Source: an uncultured Chthonomonas sp. (lineage in GTDB: Bacteria; Armatimonadota; Chthonomonadetes; Chthonomonadales; CAJBBX01). Taken from it: a DNA stretch of 64,000 nucleotides. The notes under the pieces are model-generated. The model was not told where the DNA came from and ran no database searches. It was given only the letters and a program-made list of their open reading frames with translations. Shown one piece after another: positions 1 to 9,439 of this stretch. The position numbers were made by a program, and so were the translations under genes. The stretch covers positions 42,283 to 106,282 of the forward strand of contig CAJBBX010000066.1 of assembly GCA_903951425.1 (NCBI GenBank), read 5' to 3'. Position 1 is the first letter of the stretch. The number at the start of each line of letters is the position of its first letter.

Positions 1-1
1 C

Positions 2-1660
2 CAGGTGCTGGTGCCCATGCTGACCTGGCCTTACCAGTACGCCGATGCATCGAACGGCTGGCAGTCGCTCTTCATCGACCCGCACATGGCCAAGTACCCC
101 TTCACATTCCCGTTCAAGGACCTGATGAAGGGCTACTACCTGGGCAATGACACGCTCTACCGGATGGTCTACATCAAGGCCTGGCTACCGGTTGCGCTGA
201 CCTGGTCCTGCTTCCTTGGCGTTATGATGTTCGTGATGCTTTGCATCAACTCCGTGCTCCGAAAGCAGTGGACCGAGAGCGAGAAGCTCTCTTATCCCAT
301 CGTCCAGCTCCCGCTGCAGATCTCTAGCGAGCAGTCGTTCGCGCCGAAAACGGGGCTCTTCCGCAACCGGCTGTTCTGGTTCGGATTCGTGATCGCGGCA
401 GCCATCGACTGCATCAACAGCCTGAACGTCTACTACCCAGGCATCCCCACGGTCTTCACGCCGGGCCGCGGATCCAGCTTCTTCAACCTGGCCGACTTCG
501 TCACCAACAAGCCCTGGAACGCCATCGGCTGGACGCCGCTCTCCTTCTACCCGTTCCTGATCGGGCTGGGGATGCTGATGCCGGTGGACTTCCTGTTCTC
601 GTGCTGGTTCTTCTATATCTTCTGGAAGTTGCAGATCGTCATCTCGGTGGCCAACGCTTGGGACCAGGATCCCCGCTTCCCCTATGCCAACGACCAGGCA
701 TTCGGCGGCTACATCGCCTTCTGCGTCTACAGCCTCTGGCTGAGCCGCGGCTACCTGAAGCAGGTGGCATTGCGGGCATTCGGCCGGCCGTCGGAACTGG
801 ACGACCGCGATGAACCGGTCTCCTACCGCACTGCCTTCATCGGCATGGCGGCCGGCATGGCGTTCCTGCACTGGTTCATGTACAAGCTCGGCATGGGCCT
901 CTGGCTCCCCGCGGCGTTCTTCACGATCTACTTCTCCCTGGCCCTCTCCATCACGCGGATGCGGGCGGAGATGGGCACGCCGATCCACGACCTCCACTGG
1001 ACCGGGCCGGACTGGATCCTCACCGAGACGCTGGGCCAGCGGGTGTTCACGCCGGGGCAGCTCACGGCATTCTCGATCTGCTACTGGTTCAACAGGGCCT
1101 ACCGGTCCCACCCCATGCCGCACCAGCTTGAGGCCTTCAAGATGGCCGAGCAGACCAACTCCGAGTACAAGCGGTGGTTCTGGGGGCTCTGCGTCTTCGG
1201 GTTCATCGCGGGGGTCGTGGCGTTCTGGGCCATGTTGCACCTGATGTACGACTACGGAGCTCGAGCGCGGTCGATGGCATCCTTCGGTCCCGAGGCCTAC
1301 ACCCAGCTCGAGGGCTGGCTCAAGACGCCCAAGAAGTCCAACTTCGTGGCCCAGCTGGCCATCCCCGTGGGATTCCTGACTGCACTCTTCCTCCAGTACA
1401 TGCGTGTGCGGTTCACCTGGTGGCCCTTCCATCCGCTGGCCTACGCCGTGACCGCCAGTTGGGAGATCAACCTTGTCTGGATGCCGCTCTTCTTCGCGTG
1501 GCTCCTGAAGGTAATCCTCCTCCGCTACTCCGGCAGGGCGGGCTTCCAGCGCTCGGTGCCCTTCTTCATGGGCCTCATCATGGGACAGTTCGTGGTGGGC
1601 AGCCTCTGGAACGTCTACGGCATTCTGCGCGGGGTTCCAACCTATCAGTTCTGGCAATAG
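2..1660 (+). CDS. DUF6785-type polytopic membrane protein (5' truncated)
   Basis: Reading frame is open at the left edge, so the true start lies upstream and only the C-terminal 552 or so residues are seen. The protein is strongly hydrophobic with about ten candidate membrane segments, rich in Trp, Phe and Tyr, interrupted by soluble loops such as the one containing EMGTPIHDLHWTGPDW. The pattern resembles the DUF6785/DUF6784 proteins, distantly related to oligopeptide (OPT) transporters, that occur in many paralogues in Armatimonadota and Planctomycetota. Substrate is unknown. It ends 33 bases before a secreted alpha-galactosidase on the same strand, so a role in sugar uptake or export is possible, but only by context. 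Confidence 0.75.
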   Translation, partial: QVLVPMLTWPYQYADASNGWQSLFIDPHMAKYPFTFPFKDLMKGYYLGNDTLYRMVYIKAWLPVALTWSCFLGVMMFVMLCINSVLRKQWTESEKLSYPIVQLPLQISSEQSFAPKTGLFRNRLFWFGFVIAAAIDCINSLNVYYPGIPTVFTPGRGSSFFNLADFVTNKPWNAIGWTPLSFYPFLIGLGMLMPVDFLFSCWFFYIFWKLQIVISVANAWDQDPRFPYANDQAFGGYIAFCVYSLWLSRGYLKQVALRAFGRPSELDDRDEPVSYRTAFIGMAAGMAFLHWFMYKLGMGLWLPAAFFTIYFSLALSITRMRAEMGTPIHDLHWTGPDWILTETLGQRVFTPGQLTAFSICYWFNRAYRSHPMPHQLEAFKMAEQTNSEYKRWFWGLCVFGFIAGVVAFWAMLHLMYDYGARARSMASFGPEAYTQLEGWLKTPKKSNFVAQLAIPVGFLTALFLQYMRVRFTWWPFHPLAYAVTASWEINLVWMPLFFAWLLKVILLRYSGRAGFQRSVPFFMGLIMGQFVVGSLWNVYGILRGVPTYQFWQ

Positions 1661-1693
1661 GCCAACGGCCAACGCACATTTGGGAGGCGCCCC

Positions 1694-3658
1694 ATGCTCA
1701 CGACACTGCTGGCCCTGGTCATCGGACTGGCGCCGACGAACGGCACGGTAGCCCGGGCCAACGAGTGGCGGCTCGAGAAGGCCGACCTGAGCCGGATGTC
1801 CGCGGGATGGGGCAAGGCGCTGGCCAACGCGTCGATCCAGGGAAAGGGCCTGAGCGTCGGGGGCAAGGCGTTCGAGCGCGGCGTGGGGACGCACGCCTCC
1901 AGCACGCTCCGGCTCGACCTGCACGGCACGGCCACGCGGTTTCGGGCCTGGGTCGGCGTCGATGACGAGGTAGGCGCCGGCCTTGGGAGCGTCGTCTTCC
2001 GCATCTCCGCCGACGGCAAGCGCATCTACGACAGCGGCCTGATGCATGGGGGCGAACAGGCCCGGCCGGTGGACGTGGACCTGCGCGGATGCCGCGTCCT
2101 CACGCTCAGCGCCCTGCCCGGCGACGACGGCATCGACTTCGACCACGCCGACTGGTGCGACGCCGTCATCACCCATGCCGGCAGCGCGCCGGCGCCGGTC
2201 GTGCCGCCCAAGGAGCCCTTCATACGCCTGACGCCGCCCACGCCTCGGCAACCTCGCATCAACTGGCCTCGGCTCTTCGGCGTTCGGCCGGGCTCGCCGA
2301 TCCTCTTCACCGTGCCCACGTCGGGCGACCGTCCCGTGCGGTTCCGCGCCTACGGCCTTCCGCCGGGCGTGACGATCGACGCCGCTACCGGCTCCTTCCA
2401 GGGCTCCATGGCAGCCGAGGGTGACTGGCCCGTCCGGGTGACCGCCACGAACCGCTCGGGCGCCTGCACCCAGACCGTGACGCTCCGTTGCGGTGAGACG
2501 TTGGCCCTGACGCCGCCCATGGGCTGGTCCACCTGGTACATGGCCTACACGAGCATCAGCGACGCGTTCGTGCGGCGGCAGGCCGAGGCCATGCGGGCCA
2601 GCGGGCTGGCCGACCACGGCTACAGCTACATCAACATCGACGACGGCTGGAACATCCGTCTCGGGGCCGACGACACCGTCCTCGGCGGCGCTCCCCGCGA
2701 TGGGCAGGGCAACCTACGGCCTAACGCCCTCTTCCCCGACATGCGGGGCCTGTGCAACGCGATCCACGGACAGGGCCTGAAGGCGGGCATCTATATCTCG
2801 CCGGGGCCATCCACCTGCGCCGGCTACGAGGGATCCTGGCGGCGCGAGGCGACCGACGCGAAGCAGTTCGCCGACTGGGGCTTCGACTTCCTAAAGTACG
2901 ACTGGTGCTCCTACGGCAACGTGGCAGGCGGCTCCGACCGGGTCCACATGGTGCGGCCCTACCAGCTGATGGGCGACCTGCTGCGGCTCCAGAAACGCGA
3001 TATGGTCTACAACCTGTGCCAGTACGGCATGGGTGAGGTACAGCGCTGGGGCACGCAGGTGGGCGGAAACTTCTGGCGCACGACCGGCGACCTGGGCGCG
3101 ACCTCGGACCTCTGGGAGAGCACCGCCGCCTGCGGGTTCGGCCAGGCGGGCAAGGAGGCCTTTGCCGGGCCCGGCGGCTGGAACGACCCCGACAATATCC
3201 TCCTCGGGCGCATCCTCTGGCGCGGCGCACTGGTGCCCACGCCGTTGACGCCCAACGAGCAGTACACCTACATGAGCCTCTGGTCGATCCTAGCCGCCCC
3301 GCTGGTACTGTCAGGCGACCTGACCCAGATGGACGACTTCACGCTCGGGCTGCTCTGCAACGACGAGGTGATCGCCGTGAACCAGGACGTCCTGGGCATC
3401 CAAGGCAAGCCCGTGCTCCGGAGCGAGGAGACCGAGGTCTGGGCCAAGCCCCTGGCCGGCGGCGACCTGGCCGTGGGGCTCTTCAATCGGGGCGACACGG
3501 CGGCCCGCATGTCGGCGCCGTGGAAGGCCCTGGGCATCTCCGGGCAGTGGAAGGTCCGGGACCTGTGGCGTCAGCGCGGCCTCGGTATCCATGAGGATCG
3601 GTTCGGCTCCACGGTGCCACGGCACGGCGTCGTCTTCGTCCGGCTCAGCCGGATGTGA
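1694..3658 (+). CDS. Secreted alpha-galactosidase, NPCBM + Ig-like + GH27
   Basis: Predicted 654-residue glycoside hydrolase releasing alpha-galactosyl residues. A short hydrophobic N-terminus (MLTTLLALVIGLAPTNG) is a signal peptide. Residues about 20-150 form an NPCBM carbohydrate-binding module (GVGTHASSTL motif, DDEVG). Residues about 185-265 are a putative Ig-like domain. The GH27 barrel begins at TPPMGWSTW (about 273) and runs to the C-terminal beta domain. The catalytic Asp nucleophile sits in FLKYDWCSYG (about 400) and the acid/base Asp in GGWNDPDNIL (about 494). The start is chosen from GGGAGGCG eight bases upstream of ATG. A strong hairpin follows the stop codon. Confidence 0.93.
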   Translation: MLTTLLALVIGLAPTNGTVARANEWRLEKADLSRMSAGWGKALANASIQGKGLSVGGKAFERGVGTHASSTLRLDLHGTATRFRAWVGVDDEVGAGLGSVVFRISADGKRIYDSGLMHGGEQARPVDVDLRGCRVLTLSALPGDDGIDFDHADWCDAVITHAGSAPAPVVPPKEPFIRLTPPTPRQPRINWPRLFGVRPGSPILFTVPTSGDRPVRFRAYGLPPGVTIDAATGSFQGSMAAEGDWPVRVTATNRSGACTQTVTLRCGETLALTPPMGWSTWYMAYTSISDAFVRRQAEAMRASGLADHGYSYINIDDGWNIRLGADDTVLGGAPRDGQGNLRPNALFPDMRGLCNAIHGQGLKAGIYISPGPSTCAGYEGSWRREATDAKQFADWGFDFLKYDWCSYGNVAGGSDRVHMVRPYQLMGDLLRLQKRDMVYNLCQYGMGEVQRWGTQVGGNFWRTTGDLGATSDLWESTAACGFGQAGKEAFAGPGGWNDPDNILLGRILWRGALVPTPLTPNEQYTYMSLWSILAAPLVLSGDLTQMDDFTLGLLCNDEVIAVNQDVLGIQGKPVLRSEETEVWAKPLAGGDLAVGLFNRGDTAARMSAPWKALGISGQWKVRDLWRQRGLGIHEDRFGSTVPRHGVVFVRLSRM

Positions 3659-3661
3659 TGC

Positions 3662-3701
3662 GACTCGGGCCCGTCCGGCCGATGCCGGGCGGGCCCGAGT
3701 C
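3662..3701. terminator. Bidirectional terminator between GH27 and flotillin genes
   Basis: Perfect 12-bp inverted repeat, GACTCGGGCCCG and CGGGCCCGAGTC, with a 16-base loop, placed between two converging genes. The plus strand continues with TCCTTC; the T-tract is weak, so termination may need a factor. Confidence 0.7.
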
Positions 3702-3724
3702 TCCTTCGTCATACGACGGCGCGC

Positions 3725-5317
3725 CTAAGCCGCGGGCGTCGCCTCCACGACCTCAGCGGCCTCAACGGCGGCTGGGCCGGACATTCGGCTCACCAGGTCC
3801 TGCAGCTTGATGCCCGTCATGGCCTCGATGACCGGCGGCACCTGCGAGATGATGCCGGTAATCTCCGACGTGATGCGGCCGGCGCCGATTCCGCCCTCGC
3901 CGCCGGCGCCTGTGTTGACGAGTACGATCTTGTCGATGCGCGACAGCGGCGCCGAGATGGCCTCGGCGATCTGCGGCAGCTTGTCCACGAGCATGCTCGC
4001 CACGGCCGCGTCGTTGTAGGCGCGGAACGCCTCGGCGCGCTTCAGCATTCCCTGCGCCTCGGCAAGGCCGCGAGCACGGATCGCCTCGGCTTCGGCCAGA
4101 CCGCGGGCCTCCACGGCCTTGGCCTCGGCAAGGCCCTTGGCTTCGATGGATGCTGCCTCGGCGAACGCCTTGGCCTTGTTCACCTCGGCTTCGGCAGTAC
4201 CCGTCTTCTGGACCACTTCGGCCTGCGCGGCTCCCGACATTCGGGCGGCCTCGGACTGCCCCAGCGCGGTGGTCTTGAGGCGGAACTGCTCGGCTTCGGC
4301 GATCGTCTCGATCCGGCGCCGCTCGGCCTCGGCCGGGCGCTGCACCGTGGCTGTGAGCTCCTTCTCGCGACGTAGGATTTCCTGCTCTTCCATCTGGGTC
4401 TGCTTCTGCTTGGCGATGATCTCGACCTGGAGCTCCTGCTCCTTAACGGCCTGCGCGGTGGTGTACTTCTGCAGGTCGTAGGAGAGGTCCGACTCGGCCT
4501 TCTTCTGGTTCACCGAAGCGTTGTAGCCCTGAACCTGCAGCTTGTAGTCACGCTCGGACTCCGCGATCTTGGTGTCGGCCAGGTACTTGGCCGTGGCGGC
4601 TTCCTGGGCGGCCTGCGCGGAGCGGATCGTGGCGTCGCGGTTGGCGTCAGCCTCGCCGATCTGTGCGTCTCGCTTGACCTGCGCGATCCTCGTCTTACCG
4701 ATGGCCTCCAGGTAGCCGCGGCTATCGCTGATCTCGCGGATCGTGAAGCTGACCACCTCCAGACCCATGTTGGTCAGGTCACCGGCGGAGACCTCAGCTA
4801 CTTTCTGGGCGAAAGTGTCATGGGCCGCGTAGACCTCTTCCACCGTCAGGGTGCCGAGGATGGCGCGCAGGTGCCCGGCCACGGTCTGGTAGGCGATCTG
4901 CTTGATCTCTTCCTTGGTCTTGTTCAGGAACTGCTCGGCGGCGGTGCGGATGGAGACATCGTCGCCGCGGACCTTGATCTGGGCCACGCCGTCCACCTTG
5001 ATGGGCACGCCCATCTTGGTGTACATCTCGGGCGTGACAATATCCAGGGTGATGAGCTCCAGGGACATGGTCTCGCAGCGCTCAAGGATCGGGTTGATGA
5101 GCGAACCGCCGCCCTTGACCACTCGGAATCCGAGCCGATGGCGCTCACCGTTATCGTCGGTGATCGTCTCGCCCTTTCCTCCGGAGATGACCAGAACCTC
5201 GTTGGGTCCAACCTTGCGGTAGAGCTTGCTGTAGATGGTGACCAGGGTGAGCAGCAGGAGCACTACCAGTAGCGCTCCGGTGCCGATGAGCTGGATCATT
5301 GGGACGCCAGGGGGCAT
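3725..5317 (-). CDS. Flotillin-like SPFH-domain membrane scaffold
   Basis: 530 residues. An N-terminal membrane segment (LLVVLLLLTLVTIYSKL, about residues 11-27) is followed by an SPFH/band-7 domain (about 30-210) and a long coiled coil rich in EA/GLAEA repeats (about 220-440), the architecture of bacterial flotillins (FloT/YqiK), which organise membrane microdomains. The open frame extends upstream to 5626, but that part is arginine-rich noise overlapping the NfeD-like gene. ATG at 5317 is preceded by AGGAAAGGAAG and begins immediately before the membrane segment. It lies 53 bases downstream of an NfeD-like gene, the usual flotillin partner. Confidence 0.92.
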   Translation of the reverse strand: MPPGVPMIQLIGTGALLVVLLLLTLVTIYSKLYRKVGPNEVLVISGGKGETITDDNGERHRLGFRVVKGGGSLINPILERCETMSLELITLDIVTPEMYTKMGVPIKVDGVAQIKVRGDDVSIRTAAEQFLNKTKEEIKQIAYQTVAGHLRAILGTLTVEEVYAAHDTFAQKVAEVSAGDLTNMGLEVVSFTIREISDSRGYLEAIGKTRIAQVKRDAQIGEADANRDATIRSAQAAQEAATAKYLADTKIAESERDYKLQVQGYNASVNQKKAESDLSYDLQKYTTAQAVKEQELQVEIIAKQKQTQMEEQEILRREKELTATVQRPAEAERRRIETIAEAEQFRLKTTALGQSEAARMSGAAQAEVVQKTGTAEAEVNKAKAFAEAASIEAKGLAEAKAVEARGLAEAEAIRARGLAEAQGMLKRAEAFRAYNDAAVASMLVDKLPQIAEAISAPLSRIDKIVLVNTGAGGEGGIGAGRITSEITGIISQVPPVIEAMTGIKLQDLVSRMSGPAAVEAAEVVEATPAA

Positions 5318-5370
5318 GTCATGTCTTCCTTTCCTCGAACGTTGCGGGTCAGTCGGCCTGTCGGGCGCCG

Positions 5371-6090
5371 CTACCCATCCATGGCTATCACGTGCGCGGT
5401 GCCCTTCTCGACCCTGCGCACCCGAACGCTGGCGCCCACGGCGATGAGTTCGTCGCCGTCGGCCACCGCGCGAAACGACTGCCTTGAGCCCATATGGGTG
5501 ATGCAGACCGTACCCGCGGACTGCCCCATGATGGGCGCCGTCACCTTTCCGATGATGCCGCAGATGTCCTGCTCGCGGCCGTGGCTGCTGGACTGTGCGC
5601 CGCCGAAGAAGCGGCAGATGATCCACCAGGAGGTGTAGTAGAGGCCCGCGCCGCCGCCCGCGGCGAACAGGAGGCTGGTTCCCACGCCGGCCCCGCCCAG
5701 ACGGCTCAACACGCCGCCGCCGCCCACGCCGACGAGCAGGCCCATCAGTGTCATGGGGTTGACGTATGCTAGGAGGTTGGCGCGGCCGATGCCGTCCTCG
5801 GCTCCGGCGTCATGCTCAAGGTGGCCACCGTCGTGGCCGTGGTGACCGTGGGACGCCTCCAGGCTGTGCCCGGAGTGGCCAACATCAGCGACATGGCCTG
5901 CGCCGCCGTCGTGGCCGCCGATGTGGCCGGCGCCGCCATCGTGGCCCGCAACGTGGCCTGCGCCCTCGCCGCCTGCGCCGCCATGGGCATGGCTGATTGC
6001 GTGGGTCACGCCGCCCATCAGCAGATTGAAGCCCATGTAGACGCCGCCGAGCAGCAGGCAAGTCCAGTATACGATGTCCAACGGATGCAT
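5371..6090 (-). CDS. NfeD/YuaF-like membrane protein with His-rich loop
   Basis: 239 residues. One N-terminal membrane segment (about 5-25), then a Gly/His-rich low-complexity region (about 30-95) with near-repeats of GGHDGGAGH, then two further hydrophobic segments (about 105-150), and a C-terminal OB-like NfeD domain (about 165-235; KVTAPIMGQSAGTV, GDELIAVGASVRVRRVEKG). NfeD proteins partner flotillins, and the flotillin gene follows directly. ATG at 6090 is chosen because GGCAGGAG precedes it and the upstream extension is not protein-like. The histidine-rich insert is unusual for the family and suggests metal binding. Confidence 0.82.
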   Translation of the reverse strand: MHPLDIVYWTCLLLGGVYMGFNLLMGGVTHAISHAHGGAGGEGAGHVAGHDGGAGHIGGHDGGAGHVADVGHSGHSLEASHGHHGHDGGHLEHDAGAEDGIGRANLLAYVNPMTLMGLLVGVGGGGVLSRLGGAGVGTSLLFAAGGGAGLYYTSWWIICRFFGGAQSSSHGREQDICGIIGKVTAPIMGQSAGTVCITHMGSRQSFRAVADGDELIAVGASVRVRRVEKGTAHVIAMDG

Positions 6091-6193
6091 TACCGTGTTT
6101 CTCCTGCCCGACGTGCGGGGCCACAGTCCGGGGCCATGCGAATCGACGTAGATCGGGGCCGGTGCGTTTCGGGTACCTCCGGCAGCCCGACCC

Positions 6194-7021
6194 TCACCGC
6201 CACCTGGCCTTGCCGGGCTCAAAGACCGGAGGTGGGTAGGCGCTCGGCGCGTACTTCGCATGGCCGTCCATGAAGCTGAAAGCGGCGGAGTTCCGGATAT
6301 GGCGCCAGTCCACCAGGTCCGACAGCCCCGTGCGGTTGGCCCCGGAGCCCTTCGCATCGAAGAGCTGAACGCACTCCGAAGGCGCCGTCACCTTACGCAT
6401 GGGCAGCATCGAGACTCGTGCATTCATGGCATAGCCGTAGGGCACCTGCCTCTGGACAGGGCAAATATGCAGGCCAACGTTCTTGGTGTAGGGTAGCAAG
6501 CCGTTCGTCCAGGAGCGGCCTATGGGCACCCTCTCATCGTAGTCCTGCGTGTACATCAGGACGCCCAATGAAAGCTGCTTCACATTAGACAGGCACGATG
6601 TCGCTGCGGCAGACCTACGTGCCTGCGAAAGGACCGGCAGGATGATCGCCGCGAAGATCGGCAGGCAGAGGGCCATGGCGCCCGAGACCACGATTGCGCC
6701 GATGGCGAGCCCGTGTCCGCCGCGCGCGTTCAGCTCGCGGTTGCTGCGGACGAGCGAAGCGATGCCCAGAGGCAAACCCACCAGCGCGGTGATGCCACAG
6801 GTCGCAGCCCCAAGGATGGAGAGTGCCAACGCGACAATCGCCATCGGGTCTGTCGGCGCTGTCGGGCGCGGCCGTGGGCCCGGCGGCGCGCCGGCGCTTG
6901 GCCCGTGGGCTCCGGTCGGGCTCGGTCGCTCCTGCGGCGCCGGAGCCCGCATGGCGCCTCCACAGAATGCACAGAACCAGGCAGCATCAGGGTTCTCTCG
7001 GCTGCACGATGGGCACAACAT
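6194..7021 (-). CDS. Zinc-ribbon/DUF4190 membrane protein with DUF1559-like C-terminus
   Basis: 275 residues. An N-terminal zinc ribbon (MLCPSCSR...WFCAFCGG, two CxxC pairs, residues 2-22) is followed by a proline-rich linker. Two membrane segments of DUF4190 type come next (about 60-130), the second leading into IILPVLSQARRSA. The C-terminal part resembles DUF1559/pseudopilin-like proteins of Armatimonadota and Planctomycetota: CLSNVKQLSLGVLMYTQDYD, and the closing HIRNSAAFSFMDGHAKY, a variant of the H-x9-DG motif. The start has GGGAGGT upstream at 7021. Function is unknown; an envelope or surface protein is likely. It is the first gene of the flotillin cluster. Confidence 0.78.
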   Translation of the reverse strand: MLCPSCSRENPDAAWFCAFCGGAMRAPAPQERPSPTGAHGPSAGAPPGPRPRPTAPTDPMAIVALALSILGAATCGITALVGLPLGIASLVRSNRELNARGGHGLAIGAIVVSGAMALCLPIFAAIILPVLSQARRSAAATSCLSNVKQLSLGVLMYTQDYDERVPIGRSWTNGLLPYTKNVGLHICPVQRQVPYGYAMNARVSMLPMRKVTAPSECVQLFDAKGSGANRTGLSDLVDWRHIRNSAAFSFMDGHAKYAPSAYPPPVFEPGKARWR

Positions 7022-7212
7022 GGCGCTACCTCCCGGGTGGCAGATGGCTGCACTGTCATACAACAATACTGCTAACGGCGGCTGATTCGCAACGTGCTGC
7101 ACAGAGAGGCCCAAGGTCGCTGCCTCCGGAGCCGGTCTGCTTTGCTCCGCCCGACGCCGTTCGGGTATACTCGGCCTCTTACCGGTCAAGGCTAGGGAGC
7201 AACGGCAAGCCC

Positions 7213-7707
7213 ATGGACAGCATCCCCCAGGGCCACCTCTCGTTCGAGCGGGAGCGCGGCGTCAGCGGCATCGAGATCTCACCGGGCGTGGCCCATCTGA
7301 CCGTAGCCATCGGCGACGGCAGCGGCCGCTCCGGCCAATTGGGCAAGCTGTTCCACTCGCTGGCCCAGGCTGCGGTGCCGATATTCCTCATCAAGCTGCA
7401 CGCGAGTTCGGCCACGTTCGCAGTGGAGACCGCCTCAGTGGACGCCGCCGTTGCCGCGGTCAGCGCCGCGGGCCTCAGTGCCGCGTGTCGCCAGGGGCTG
7501 GCGCTAGTCAGCATCCATGCGTCCAACGTGCGCGACCTGACCGGCGTGATGGTGAAGGCAGTGGATGCCCTGCACGAAGCCGGCGCCCGCCTCTACGGAG
7601 CGGGCGATTCCCACAGCTCGATCCAGTGCCTCATAGAAGGATCCGCAGCGGACCGCTCCGCGGCTCGCTTGCGTCGGACCTTCGGACTGGGGAAAGCCGA
7701 TGGCTGA
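7213..7707 (+). CDS. Stand-alone paired ACT-domain protein
   Basis: 164 residues. The sequence reads as two consecutive ACT domains (VSGIEISPGVAHLTVA from about 16, and SIHASNVRDLTGVMVKAV from about 98), very like the C-terminal regulatory half of aspartokinases but without a kinase domain. It overlaps the start of the aspartate kinase gene by eight bases, so the two are translationally coupled. Known families suggest an amino-acid-sensing partner that could modulate the kinase; that role is inferred. ATG at 7213 is the first plausible Met. Confidence 0.72.
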   Translation: MDSIPQGHLSFERERGVSGIEISPGVAHLTVAIGDGSGRSGQLGKLFHSLAQAAVPIFLIKLHASSATFAVETASVDAAVAAVSAAGLSAACRQGLALVSIHASNVRDLTGVMVKAVDALHEAGARLYGAGDSHSSIQCLIEGSAADRSAARLRRTFGLGKADG

Positions 7708-9085
7708 CATCGTGGTCCAGAAGTTCGGCGGCACCTCCGTCGACCGCGACGAGCATCGGCGGCTTGCTGCCCGCAAAGTGATGGCCGCCCGCGAGGCCGG
7801 CATGCGCCCCGTGGTGGTGGTCTCCGCCATCGGCCGACGCGGCGCGCCCTACGCCACCGATACCCTGCGCGACTGCCTAAACGGCATCGATCCATCGTTC
7901 ACGCCCAGCCTCCGCGAGATGGATGTGATGATGGCGTGCGGCGAGCTCATCTCCACCGCGGTCATGGCCGTGACCCTGCAGTCCATGGGCGTTCCCGCTG
8001 TTGCCCTTTCCGGTGGTCAAGCGGGCATCGAGACGGACACCTCGTTCGGCGGCGCCCGCATCCTCGGCGTCACGCCGCAGGCGATCCTGGATGCCGTCGA
8101 GCGGAACGAGGTGCCCGTCGTCTGCGGCTTCCAGGGCGTCACCCGCTGCGGCGGCCTGGCCCCGCACGGCGATATCACGACGCTGGGCCGCGGCGGCAGC
8201 GATACGACTGCCTCGGCGCTCGGTGCGGCACTCCATGCCGCCCGTGTCGAGATCTACACCGATGTCGACGGCGTGAAGACCGCCGACCCCGACATGGTGC
8301 CTAACGCGGCCACGCTGGATGTCTGCACCTACCCGGAACTCTTCGAAATCACCCACCTCGGCGCCCAGGTGGTGCACCCCCGAGCCGCCGAGATCGCTAT
8401 GGACTACGGCATTCCGCTCTGGGTTAAGTCCACCTTCAGCGACCATCCGGGCACCTGCATCGTGCCGGATGGCGGCGAGCCGGCGGCGGCGCAGAGCCGG
8501 GTGACGGGCATCACCCACTCGGGCCGCGGTGTCTTCTTCCGTATTCAGATCGACAATGAGGTCCACAAGCCGCAAATCGAGCAAGAGGTCTACCGGCTGA
8601 TGGGCCGGGCCGGTATCAACATGTACATGGTCTCGTTCAGCGAGAACAGCCTCTCGTTCGCCGTGAACCGCGACCTGTACCACCGCGCCCAGGACCTGCT
8701 GGACGGCATGGTGGTGCCCATCGGCAGCAACCCGAACAACCAGCCGGCCAGCCACTTCTACATCTTCAAGTTCGCCAAGGGCCTGGACCTCGCCTACAGC
8801 GCCCAGCGGCCCCTCCTGCGCCCGGTGGAGAGTTTCATCGAGGTGGTGGACGTGCCCGGCGAGGTCTTCGAGAACGTGACCATGGTCTCCGTCGTGGCAT
8901 CGGGTCACCGGCACACGCCGGGCGTGATGTCCGCCATCTTCGAGACGCTGGACGCGGCAGGCATACCCATAATCCAGGTGGCAGATTCCACCATGTCGAT
9001 CTCGTGCCTCGTGCCCGAGGCCAACCTTGAGCAGGCCGTGCGCCTGCTGCACGACGCCTTTGGGCTCAGCGGGACGCAGGCTTGA
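7700..9085 (+). CDS. lysC: Aspartate kinase
   Basis: 461 residues. It phosphorylates aspartate, the first step to lysine, threonine and methionine. The amino-acid-kinase domain starts with IVVQKFGGTSVD (residues 4-15) and includes the substrate/ATP loops TTLGRGGSDTTA and YTDVDGVKTADP. Two C-terminal ACT domains (about 270-460) give feedback control. An extra ACT-only protein overlaps its start. It ends 27 bases before the first gene of the ATP synthase cluster, and no terminator is apparent between them. Confidence 0.95.
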   Translation: MADIVVQKFGGTSVDRDEHRRLAARKVMAAREAGMRPVVVVSAIGRRGAPYATDTLRDCLNGIDPSFTPSLREMDVMMACGELISTAVMAVTLQSMGVPAVALSGGQAGIETDTSFGGARILGVTPQAILDAVERNEVPVVCGFQGVTRCGGLAPHGDITTLGRGGSDTTASALGAALHAARVEIYTDVDGVKTADPDMVPNAATLDVCTYPELFEITHLGAQVVHPRAAEIAMDYGIPLWVKSTFSDHPGTCIVPDGGEPAAAQSRVTGITHSGRGVFFRIQIDNEVHKPQIEQEVYRLMGRAGINMYMVSFSENSLSFAVNRDLYHRAQDLLDGMVVPIGSNPNNQPASHFYIFKFAKGLDLAYSAQRPLLRPVESFIEVVDVPGEVFENVTMVSVVASGHRHTPGVMSAIFETLDAAGIPIIQVADSTMSISCLVPEANLEQAVRLLHDAFGLSGTQA

Positions 9086-9112
9086 GAGTGAGCCTTCTGC
9101 TCAGGAGCCACC

Positions 9113-9415
9113 ATGCCCGACGCGCCGGAGAAGCGACCGATGGGCTCCGGACTGCCGCCGCCGCCGGTGCAAACGCCGCGCCTGAAGCGCCCGCCCAGGC
9201 CGCCCAGCGACGCGGACCCGGACCTGCACAAGGCGGGATTGGCCTACTCGATCCCGTCGGCGCTGGCCGCGCCGGTGATCGTGCTGACGCTAGGCGGCGC
9301 CTGGCTGGACGGCCGCATGCACTGGGGCGGCGTGGCGACGCTGACTGGAGCGATCCTGGGTTTCTCCGCGGGGCTGCTGAATGCCATCCGACTGGCCAAT
9401 CGACTGAACCGATGA
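9113..9415 (+). CDS. AtpZ/AtpI-type small membrane protein
   Basis: 100 residues with a proline-rich cytoplasmic N-terminus (about 1-38) and two membrane helices (about 45-65 and 72-92), the second in the glycine-rich form GAILGFSAGLLNAIR. Size, topology and position first in an F-type ATP synthase cluster match AtpZ/AtpI accessory proteins, which assist c-ring assembly or Mg2+/Ca2+ supply. AGGAG lies upstream of ATG. Confidence 0.78.
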   Translation: MPDAPEKRPMGSGLPPPPVQTPRLKRPPRPPSDADPDLHKAGLAYSIPSALAAPVIVLTLGGAWLDGRMHWGGVATLTGAILGFSAGLLNAIRLANRLNR

Positions 9416-9439
9416 GGGCGTGGGCGGTCTGCCTGAGCC

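Noticed and set aside
185..2617. 810-codon minus-strand open frame opposite the DUF6785 and GH27 genes
   Set aside because: Antisense shadow of high-GC coding DNA; composition is Arg/Gly/His-rich with no domain, and both plus-strand genes are clear.
7877..9052. 391-codon minus-strand frame opposite lysC
   Set aside because: Shadow of a well-conserved gene; no ribosome site and no family features.
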